From positions 290,335 through 354,334 of the forward strand of contig NW_025316737.1 of NCBI RefSeq assembly GCF_910594005.1: 64,000 bases of DNA, read 5' to 3'. Source of the stretch: Cervus elaphus (lineage: Eukaryota > Chordata > Mammalia > Artiodactyla > Cervidae). Under the pieces are notes generated by a model. The model was not told the origin of the DNA and ran no database searches. It was given only the letters and a program-made list of their open reading frames with translations. Position numbers and translations under genes: made by a program. Below, piece after piece: positions 49,501 to 59,306 of the stretch; the stretch's first letter is position 1, and each line of letters begins with the position of its first letter.

Positions 49501-51466
49501 TTTTCAAAGGATGTGAGGCCTCCGGTCGCGATGAGGTGGGGAACTAGGTCTTTCTCTGTGGTCTCCACAGGGGATTCAGACATCCTTTCATCTTGGGAGA
49601 TGCAAGACGAGCCAGCATTCAAGTCACTGCAGGGATATCCAGCCTTATTTCGCGTCAGGGCATCGCGGTGTCCATTCCACTTGAGGCCGCAAACTCAGGG
49701 TCCCTCTCACATACCTAGAGTTGAGAGAAGCCTCCTCTTGAGGTGCTTGTGGTAAGGTGGTACTCCTCTGGAGTCGAAGCCAGGGACTAACCTCTCATCT
49801 CGAGTTGATTTTTGGCCCACGGAGCTCTTTCGTGTTGCTACAGTGACCTCAGGATCCCTCTAGCCTTGAAACAGTGTTCTTGGGGTTTCTCTGGAGTGCC
49901 ATCAAGGAAATCAAGGCTCCTTTCATGTGTGATGATCAACACGGAATTGCTCTGCACGCAGTGCAGGGGAATCGGGCCTCATCTCGCGGCCAGGGGGAAG
50001 TCTCATGGTTTTTCTCGAGTTGCGGCGGGAACCTGGGGTATATTCTCGAGTTACGACGGGGATGGCCCTTCCACACACGTGTGTGTTCAGCCATGTCAGG
50101 ACTCCTGCCTAATTGCGAGGGACAACTCGGGATTCTCCTCGAGGCTTTCCAGGGCAATTGGGACGCCTCTCCAGCTGAGGCGGGAGACCAAGGGTCCCTT
50201 TCCACGTGCCACAGGAATCCTGGGTCTCCTATTAAGTTTCACGAGGAGTCAGGCATCGTCTCCTTTGGAGGCACTGATCTCCGCGTACCTCTGGAGTTTT
50301 CAAAGGATGTGAGGCCTCCGGTCGCGATGAGGTGGGGAACTAGGTCTTTCTCTGTGGTCTCCACAGGGGATTCAGACATCCTTTCTTCTTGGGAGATGCA
50401 AGACGAGCCTGCATTCAAGTCACTGCAGGGATATCCAGCCTTATTTCGCGTCAGGGCATCGCGGTGTCCATTCCATTTGAGGCCGCAAACTCAGGGTCCC
50501 TCTCACATACCTAGAGCTGAGAGAAGCCTCCTCTTGAGGTGCTTGTGGTAAGGTGGTATTCCTCTGGAGTCGAAGCCAGGGACTAACCTCTCATCTCGAG
50601 TTGATTTTTGGCCCCCGGAGCTCTTTCGTGTTGCTACAGTGACCTCAGGATCCCTCTAGCCTTGAAACAGTGTTCTTGGGGTTTCTCTGGAGTGCCATCA
50701 AGGAAATCAAGGCTCCTTTCATGTCTGATGTGCAACACGGAATTGCTCTGCACGCAGTGCAGGGGAATCGGGCCTCATCTCGCGGCGAGGGGGAAGTCTC
50801 ATGGTTTTTCTCGAGTTGCTGCGGGAACCTGGGGTATATTCTCGAGTTACGACGGGGATGGCCCTTCCACCCACGTGTTTCTTCAGCGACGTCAGGACTC
50901 CTGCCTAGTTGCGAGGGACAACTCTGGATTCTCCTCGAGGCTTGGCAGGGCAATTGGGACGCCTCTCCAGCTGAGGCGGGAGACCAAGTGTCCCTTTCCA
51001 AGTGCCACAGGAATCCTGGGACTCCTATCAAGTTTCACGAGGAGTCAGGCATCGTCTCCTTTGGAAGCACTGATCTCCGCGTACCTCTGGAGTTTTCAAA
51101 TTATGTGAGGCTATCGGTCGCGATGATGTGGGGAACTAAGTCTTTCTCTGTGCTTTCCACAGGGGATTCAGACATCCTTTCGTCCTGGGAGATGCAAGAC
51201 GAGCCTGCATTGAAGTCACTGCAGGGATATCCGGCCTTATTTCGAGTCAGGGCATCGCGGTGTCCATTCCACTTGAGGCCGCAAACTCAGGGTCCCTCTC
51301 ACATACCTAGAGCTGAGAGAAGCCTCCTCTTGAGGTGCTTGTGGTAAGGTGGTATTCCTCTGGAGACGAATCCAGGGACTAACCTCTCTTTTCGAGTTGA
51401 TTTTTGGTCCACAGAGTTCTTTCGTGTTGCTACAGTGACCTCAGGATCCCTCTAGCCTTGAAACAG
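45895..51466 (+). repeat. 5,572-bp (7-monomer) duplication, copy 1
   Basis: The unit starts at the c of aaacagcgttc at 45895 in monomer 58, and runs to the junction in monomer 65. It contains the monomer order D, A/B, C, B, C, D', B. Confidence 0.85.
46572..51347 (+). repeat. Monomers 59-64 (A/B, C, B, C, D', B)
   Basis: Monomers end at 47367, 48163, 48959, 49755, 50551 and 51347. Monomer 59 has an A front (ctcacggcgagg) and a B back (ggctatcggtc, cattgaag). Monomer 60 has ttggaacacc, tttctcgagg and ctccacgtacc. Monomer 61 has gcgggaaaccaag and gctgagcgaag. Monomers 62-64 repeat 31-33. Monomers 58-63 recur as 65-70, and only the front of 64 recurs, in 71. Confidence 0.9.
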
Positions 51467-54400
51467 CGTTCTTGGGGTTTCTCTGGAGTGCCATCAAGGA
51501 AATCAAGGCTCCTTTCATGTGTGATGTGCAACACGGAATTGCTCTGCACGCAGTGCAGGGGAATCGGGCCTCATTTCGCGCCGAGGGGGAAGTCTCATGG
51601 TTTTTCTCGAGTTGCGGCGGGAACCTGGGGTATATTCTCGAGTTACGACGGGGATGGCCCTTCCACCCACGTGTTTCTTCAGCGACGTCAGGACTCCTGC
51701 CTACTTGCGAGGGACAACTCGGGATTCTCCTCGAGGCTTTGCAGGGCAATTGGGACGCCTCTCCAGCTGAGACAGGAGACCAAGGGTCCCTTTCCACGTG
51801 CCACAGGAATCCTGGGTCTCCTATCAAGTTTCACGAGGAGTCAGGCATCGTCTCCTTTGGATGCACTGGTCTCCGCATACCTCTGGAATTTTCAAAGGAT
51901 TTGAGGCCTCCTGTCGCGATGAGGTGGGGAACTAGGTCTTTCTCTGTGGTCTCCACAGGGGATTCAGACACCCTTTCGTCTTGGGAGATGCAAGACGAGC
52001 CTGCATTCCAGTCACTGAAGGGATATCCGGCCTTATTTCGAGTCAGGTCATCGCGGTGTCCATTCCACCTGAGGCCGCAAACTCAGGGTCCCTCTCACAT
52101 ACCTAGAGCTGAGAGAAGCCTCCTCTTGAGGTGCTTGTGGTAAGGTGGTATTCCTCTGGAGTCGAAGCCAGGGACTAACCTCTCATCTCGAGTTGATTTT
52201 TGGCCCACGGAGCTCTTTCGTGTTGCTACAGTGACCTCAGGATCCCTCTAGCCTTGAAACAGTGTTCTTGGGGTTTCTCTGGAGTGCCATGAAGGAAATC
52301 AAGGCTCCTTTCATGTGTGATGTGCAACACAGAATTGCTCTGCACGCAGTGCAGGGGAATCGGGCCTCATCTCACGACGAGGGGGAAGTCTCATGGTTTT
52401 TCTCGAGTTGCGGCGGGAACCTGGGGTATATTCTCGAGTTACGACGGGGATGGCCCTTCCACACACGTGTTTGTTCAGCCACGTCAGGACTCTTGCCTAG
52501 TTGCGAGACACAACTCGGGATTCTCCTCGAGGCTTGGCAAGGCAATTGGGACGCCTCTCCAGCTGAGGCGGGAGACCAAGGGTCCCTTTCCACGTGCCAC
52601 AGGAATCCTGGGACTCCTATCAAGTTTCACGAGGAGTCAGGCATCGTCTCCTTTGGAGGCACTGATCTCCGCGTACCTCTGGAGTTTTCAAAGGATGTGA
52701 GGCTATCGGTCGCGATGAGGTGGGGAACTAAGTCTTTCTCTGTGCTTTCCACAGGGGATTCAGACATCCTTTCGTCCTGGGAGATGCAAGACGAGCCTGC
52801 ATTGAAGTCACTGCAGGGATATCCGGCCTTATTTCGAGTCAGGGCATCGCGGTGTCCATTCCACTTGAGGCCGCAAACTCAGGGTCCCTCTCACATACCT
52901 AGAGCTGAGAGAAGCCTCCTCTTGAGGTGCTTGTGGTAAGGTGGTATTCCTCTGGAGACGAATCCAGGGACTAACCTCTCTTTTCGAGTTGATTTTTGGT
53001 CCACAGAGTTCTTTCGTGTTGCTACAGTGACCTCAGGATCCCTCTAGCCTTGAAACAGTGTTCTTGGGGTTTCTCTGGAGTGCCATCAAGGAAATCAAGG
53101 CTCCTTTCATGTGTGATGTGCAAGACGGAATTGCTCTGCACGCAGTACAGGGGAATCGGGCCTCATCTCGCATCGAGGGGGAAGTCTCATGGTTTTTCTC
53201 GAGTTGCGGCGGGAACCTGGGGTATATTCTCGAGTTACGACGGGGATGGCCCTTCCACCCACGTGTTTGTTCAGCCACGTCAGGACTCCTGCCTAGTTGC
53301 GAGGGACAACTCGGGATTCTCCTGGAGGCTTGGCAGGGCAATTGGAACACCTCTCCAGCTGAGGCGGGAGACCAAGGGTCCGTTTCCACGTGCCACAAGA
53401 ATCCTGGGACTCCTATCAAGTTTCTCGAGGAGTCAGGCATCGTCTCCTTTGGAGGCACTGATCTCCACGTACCTCTGGAGTTTTCAAAGGATGTGAGGCC
53501 TCCGGTCGCGATGAGATGGGGAACTAGGTCTTTCTCTGTGCTTTCCACAGGGGATTCAGATATCCTTTCTTCTTGGGAGATGCAAGACGAGCCTGCATTC
53601 AAGTCACTGCAGGGATATCCGGCCTTATTTCGAGTCAGGGCATCGCGGTGTCCATTCCACTTGAGGCCGCAAACTCAGGATCCCTCTCACATACCTAGAG
53701 CTGAGAGAAGCCTCCTCTTGAGGTGCTTGTGGTAAGGTGGTATTCCTCAGGAGTCGAAGCCAGGGACTAACCTCTCATCTCGTGTTGATTCTTGGTCCAC
53801 AGAGTTCTTTCGTGTTGCTACAGTGACCTCAGGATCCCTCTAGCCTTGAAACAGTGTTCTTGGGGTTTCTCTGGAGTGCCATCAAGGAAATCAAGGCTCC
53901 TTTCATGTGTGATGTGCAACACGGAATTGCTCTGCACGCAGTGCAGGGGAATCGGGCCTCATCTCGCGGCGAGGGGGAAGTCTCATGGTTTTTCTCGAGT
54001 TGCGGCGGGAACCTGGGGTATATTCTCGAGTTACGACGGGGATGGCCCTTCCACCCACGTGTTTCTTCAGCGACGTCAGGACTCATGCCTAGTTGCGAGG
54101 GACAACTCTGGATTCTCCTCGAGGCTTGGCAGGGCAATTGGGACGCCTCTCCAGCTGAGGCGGGAAACCAAGGGTCCCTTTCCAAGTGCCACAGGAATCC
54201 TGGGACTCCTATCAAGTTTCACGAGGAGTCAGGCATCGTCTCCTTTGGAGGCACTGATCTCCGCGTACCTCTGGAGTTTTCAAAGGATGTGAGGCTATCG
54301 GTCGCGATGAGGTGGGGAACTAAGTCTTTCTCTGTGCTTTCCACAGGGGATTCAGACATCCTTTCGTCCTGGGAGATGCAAGATGAGCCTGCATTGAAGT

Positions 54401-56123
54401 CACTGCAGGGATATCCGGCCTTATTTCGAGTCAGGGCATCGCGGTGTCCATTCCACTTGAGGCCGCAAACTCAGGGTCCCTCTCACATACCTAGAGCTGA
54501 GCGAAGCCTCCTCTTGAGGTGCTTGTGGTAAGGTGGTATTCCTCTGGAGACGAATCCAGGGACTAACCTCTCTTTTCGAGTTGATTTTTGGTCCACAGAG
54601 TTCTTTCGTGTTGCTACAGTGACCTCAGGATCCCTCTAGCCTTGAAACAGTGTTCTTGGGGTTTCTCTGGAGTGCCATCAAGGAAATCAAGGCTCCTTTC
54701 ATGTGTGATGTGCAAGACGGAATTGCTCTGCACGCAGTACAGGGGAATCGGGCCTCATCTCGCATCGAGGGGGAAGTTTCATGGTTTTTCTCGAGTTGCG
54801 GTCGGAACCTGGGGTATATTCTCGAGTTACGACGGGGATGGCCCTTCCACCCACGTGTTTCTTCAGCCACGTCAGGACTCCTGCCTAGTTGCGAGGGACA
54901 ACTCGGGATTCTCCTGGAGGCTTGGCAGGGCAATTGGAACGCCTCTCCAGCTGAGGCGGGAGATCAAGGGTCCCTTTCCACGTGCCACAAGAATCCTGGC
55001 ACTCCTATCAAGTTTCACGAGGAGTCCGGCATCGTCTCCTTTGGAGGCACTGATCTCTGCGTACCTCTGGAGTTTTCAAAGGATGTGAGGCCTCCGGTCG
55101 CGATGAGGTGGGGAACTAGGGGTTTCTCTGTGGTCTCCACAGGGGATTCAGACATCCTTTCATCTTGGGAGATGCAAGACGAGCCTGCATTCAAGTCACT
55201 GCAGGGATATCCAGCCTTATTTCGCGTCAGGGCATCGCGGTGTCCATTCCACTTGAGGCCGCAAACTCAGGGTCCCTCTCACATACCTAGAGTTGAGAGA
55301 AGCCTCCTCTTGAGGTGCTTGTGGTAAGGTGGTACTCCTCTGGAGTCGAAGCCAGGGACTAACCTCTCATCTCGAGTTGATTTTTGGCCCACGGAGCTCT
55401 TTCGTGTTGCTACAGTGACCTCAGGATCCCTCTAGCCTTGAAACAGTGTTCTTGGGGTTTCTCTGGAGTGCCATCAAGGAAATCAAGGCTCCTTTCATGT
55501 GTGATGAGCAACACGGAATTGCTCTGCACGCAGTGCAGGGGAATCGGGCCTCATCTCGCGGCCAGGGGGAAGTCTCATGGTTTTTCTCGAGTTGCGGCGG
55601 GAACCTGGGGTATATTCTCGAGTTACGACGGGGATGGCCCTTCCACACACGTGTGTGTTCAGCCATGTCAGGACTCCTGCCTAATTGCGAGGGACAACTC
55701 GGGATTCTCCTCGAGGCTTTCCAGGGCAATTGGGACGCCTCTCCAGCGGAGGCGGGAGACCAAGGGTCCCTTTCCACGTGCCACAGGAATCCTGGGTCTC
55801 CTATTAAGTTTCACGAGGAGTCAGGCATCGTCTCCTTTGGAGGCACTGATCTCCGCGTACCTCTGGAGTTTTCAAAGGATGTGAGGCCTCCGGTCGCGAT
55901 GAGGTGGGGAACTAGGTCTTTCTCTGTGGTCTCCACAGGGGATTCAGACATCCTTTCTTCTTGGGAGATGCAAGACGAGCCTGCATTCAAGTCACTGCAG
56001 GGATATCCAGCCTTATTTCGCGTCAGGGCATCGCGGTGTCCATTCCATTTGAGGCCGCAAACTCAGGGTCCCTCTCACATACCTAGAGCTGAGAGAAGCC
56101 TCCTCTTGAGGTGCTTGTGGTAA
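51348..56123 (+). repeat. Monomers 65-70 (D, A/B, C, B, C, D')
   Basis: Monomers end at 52143, 52939, 53735, 54531, 55327 and 56123. The first part of 65 continues from 64 (ggagacgaatcc, acagagttc), then becomes monomer-58-like at aaacagcgttc. Monomers 66-70 repeat 59-63 with few changes: ctcacgacgagg in 66, actcatgcctag in 68, ctccagcggagg in 70. Monomer 68 begins with acagagttc where 61 has acggagctc. Confidence 0.9.
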
Positions 56124-56271
56124 GGTGGTATTCCTCTGGAGTCGAAGCCAGGGACTAACCTCTCATCTCGAGTTGATTTTTGGCCCCCGGAGCTCTTTCG
56201 TGTTGCTACAGTGACCTCAGGATCCCTCTAGCCTTGAAACAGTGTTCTTGGGGTTTCTCTGGAGTGCCATC
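51467..56271 (+). repeat. 5,572-bp duplication, copy 2 (truncated at 4,805 bp)
   Basis: The junction lies in 51418-51466, between the t of acagagttc at 51417 and the c of aaacagcg at 51467. The copy runs through 66-70 into the front of 71 (ggcccccgg, catcaagg), and is cut off at 56272-56310, where monomer-49-type sequence begins. Confidence 0.85.
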
Positions 56272-59114
56272 AAGGAAATCAAGGCTCCTTTCATGTGTGA
56301 TGTGCAACACAGAATTGCTCTGCACGCAGTGCAGGGGAATCGGGCCTCATCTCGCGGTGAGGGGGAAGTCTCATGGTTTTTCTCGAGTTGCGGCGGGAAC
56401 CTGGGGTATATCCTCGAGTTACGACGGGGATGGCCCTTCCACACACGTGTTTGTTCAGCCACGTCAGGACTCTTGCCTAGTTGCGAGACACAACTCGGGA
56501 TTCTCCTCGAGGCTTGGCAAGGCAATTGGGACGCCTCTCCAGCTGAGGCGGGAGACCAAGGGTCCCTTTCCACGTGCCACAGGAATCCTGGGACTCCTAT
56601 CAAGTTTCACGAGGAGTCAGGCATCGTCTCCTTTGGAGGCACTGATCTCCGCGTACCTCTGGAGTTTTCAAAGGATGTGAGGCCTCCGGTCGCGATGAGG
56701 TGGGGAACTAGGTCTTTCTCTGTGGTCTCCACAGGGGATTCAGACATCCTTTCATCTTGGGAGATGCAAGACGAGCCTGCATTCAAGTCACTGCAGGGTT
56801 ATCCAGCCTTATTTCGCGACAGGGCATCGCGGTGTCCATTCCACTTGAGGCCGCAAACTCAGGGTCCCTCTCACATACCTAGAGCTGAGAGAAGCCTCCT
56901 CTTGAGGTGCTTGTGGTAAGGTGGTATTCCTCTGGAGTCGAAGCCAGGGACTAACCTCTCATCTCGAGTTGATTTTTGGCCCACGGAGCTCTTTCGTGTT
57001 GCTACAGTGACCTCAGGATCCCTCTAGCCTTGAAACAGTGTTCTTGGGGTTTCTCTGGAGTGCCATCAAGGAAATCAAGGCTCCTTTCATGTGTGATGTG
57101 CAAGACGGAATTGCTCTGCACGCAGTGCAGGGGAATCGGGCCTCATCTCGCGGCGAGGGGGAAGTCTCATGGTTTTTCTCGAGTTGCGGCGGGAACCTGG
57201 GGTATATTCTCGAGTTACGACGGGGATGGCCCGTCCACACACGTGTTTCTTCAGCGACGTCAGGACTCCTGCCTAGTTGCGAGGGACAACTCTGGATTCT
57301 CCTCGAGGCTTGGCAGGGCAATTGGGACGCCTCTCCAGCTGAGGCGGGAGACCAAGTGTCCCTTTCCAAGTGCCACAGGAATCCTGGGACTCCTATCAAG
57401 TTTCACGAGGAGTCAGGCATCCTCTCCTTTGGAGGCACTGATCTCCGCGTACCTCTGGAGTTTTCAAAGGATGTGAGGCTATCGGTCGCGATGAGGTGGG
57501 GAACTAAGTCATTCTCTGTGCTTTCCACAGGGGATTCAGACATCCTTTCGTCCTGGGAGATGCAAGACGAGCCTGCATTCAAGTCACTGCAGGGATATCC
57601 GGCCTTATTTCGAGTCAGGGCATCGCGGTGTCCATTCCACTTGAGGCCGCAAACTGAGGGTCCCTCTCACATACCTAGAGCTGAGAGAAGCCTCCTCTTG
57701 AGCTGCTTGTGGTAAGGTGGTATTCCTCAGGATTCGAAGCCAGGGACTAACCTCTCATCTCGTGTTGATTCTTGGTCCACGGAGCTCTTTCGTGTTGCTA
57801 CAGTGACCTCAGGATCCCTCTAGCCTTGAAACAGTGTTCTTGGGGTTTCTCTGGAGTGCCATCAAGGAAATCAAGGCTCCTTTCATGTGTGATGTGCAAC
57901 ACGGAATTACTCTGCACGCAGTGCAGGGGAATCGGGCCTCATCTCGCGGCGAGGGGGAAGTCTCATGGTTTTTCTCGAATTGCGGCGGGAACCTGGGGTA
58001 TATTCTCGAGTTACGACGGGGATGGCCCTTCCACCAAGTGTTTCTTCAGCGACGTCAGGACTCCTGCCTAGTTGCGAGGGACAACTCTGGATTCTCCTCG
58101 AGGCTTGGCAGGGCAATTGGGACGCCTCTCCAGCTGAGGCGGAAGACCAAGTGTCCCTTTCCAAGTGCCACAGGAATCCTGGGACTCCTATCAAGTTTCA
58201 CGAGGAGTCAGGCATCGTCTCCTTTGGAGGCACTGATCTCCGCATACCTCTGGAGTTTTCAAAGGATTTGAAGCCTCCTGTCGCGATGAGGTCGGGAACT
58301 AAGTCTTTCTCTGTGGTCTCCACAGGGGATTCAGACACCCTTTCGTCTTGGGAGATGCAAGACGACCCTGCATTCCAGTCACTGCAGGGATATCCGGCCT
58401 TATTTCGAGTCAGGGCATCGCGGTGTCCATTCCACTTGAGGCCGCAAATTCAGGGTCCCTCTCACATACCTAGAGCTGAGAGAAGCCTCCTCTTGAGGTG
58501 CTTGTGGTAAGGTGGTATTCCTCTGGAGTCGAAGCCTGGGACTAACCTCTCATCTCGAGTTGATTTTTGGTCCACGGAGCTCTTTCGTGTTGCTACAGTG
58601 ACCTCAGGATCCCTCTAGCCTTGAAACAGTGTTCTTGGGGTTTCTCTGGAGTGACATGAAGGAAATCAAGGCTCCTTTCATGTGTGATGTGCAACACAGA
58701 ATTGCTCTGCACGCAGTGCAGGGTAATCGCGCCTCATCTCGCGGCGAGGGGGAAGTCTCATGGTTTTTCTCGAGTTGCGGCGGGAACCTGGGGTATATTC
58801 TCGAGTTACGACGGGGATGGCCCTTCCACACACGTGTTTGTTCAGCCACGTCAGGACTCTTGCCTAGTTGCGAGACACAACTCGGGATTCTCCTCGAGGC
58901 TTGGCAAGGCAATTGGGACGCCTCTCCAGCTGAGGCGGGAGACCAAGGGTCCCTTTCCACGTGCCACAGGAATCCTGGGACTCCTATCAAGTTTCACGAG
59001 GAGTCAGGCATCGTCTCCTTTGGAGGCACTGATCTCCGCGTACCTCTGGAGATTTCAAAGGATGTGAGGCCTCCGGTCGCGATGAGGTGGGGAACTAGGT
59101 CTTTCTCTGTGGTC
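54340..59114 (+). repeat. 4,775-bp (6-monomer) tandem duplication, copy 1
   Basis: This unit runs from the 3' part of monomer 68 through 69-73 to the front of 74. Its junction with copy 2 is in 59115-59140, between the c of gtggtctcc at 59114 and the g of cgtcctggg at 59141. Confidence 0.92.
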
Positions 59115-59306
59115 TCCACAGGGGATTCAGACATCCTTTCGTCCTGGGAGATGCAAGATGAGCCTGCATTGAAGTCACTGCAGGGATATCCGGCCTTATT
59201 TCGAGTCAGGGCATCGCGGTGTCCATTCCACTTGAGGCCGCAAACTCAGGGTCCCTCTCACATACCTAGAGCTGAGCGAAGCCTCCTCTTGAGGTGCTTG
59301 TGGTAA
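56124..59306 (+). repeat. Monomers 71-74 (A, B, E, A/B)
   Basis: Monomers end at 56919, 57715, 58510 and 59306. Except for its first 150 bases or so, the block to 59114 copies 49-52 (tatatcctcgag, ttcgcgacagg, ggcccgtcc, gagtgacatgaagg, gggtaatcgcgcc). Monomer 73 is 795 bp, reading ccaccaagtg in place of ccacccacgtg near 58031. Monomer 74 changes to monomer-68-type sequence (cgtcctggg, agatgagcctgcattgaag, gctgagcgaag). Confidence 0.9.
56311..59114 (+). repeat. Second copy of the 49-52 segment (offset 17,512 bp)
   Basis: The segment aligns with 38799-41603 at an offset of 22 monomers, allowing for the one-base deletion in 73. It lacks the private stops of 49 (ctctgtag) and 51 (ggcttagcag). 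It carries catcctctcc where 50 has cagcctctcc. Confidence 0.87.

Larger units (their letters stand above)
29674..51417 (+). repeat. Higher-order repeat copy 2, remodelled
   Basis: Copy 2 follows copy 1 collinearly. The offset is 28 monomers for 38-44, 31 for 48-51 after the 3-monomer duplication of 42-44, 32 for 54-56 after one more extra monomer, 29 for 58 because copy 1 has its own 3-monomer duplication, and 31 for 61-64. The collinearity ends in monomer 65, where sequence of the monomer-58 type takes over. Confidence 0.8.

Noticed and set aside
53799..53815. Small conversion at the start of monomer 68 (acagagttc where 61 has acggagctc)
   Set aside because: Only two adjacent differences support it, and the acagagttc state is common in neighbouring class C monomers, so I do not count it as a separate event.
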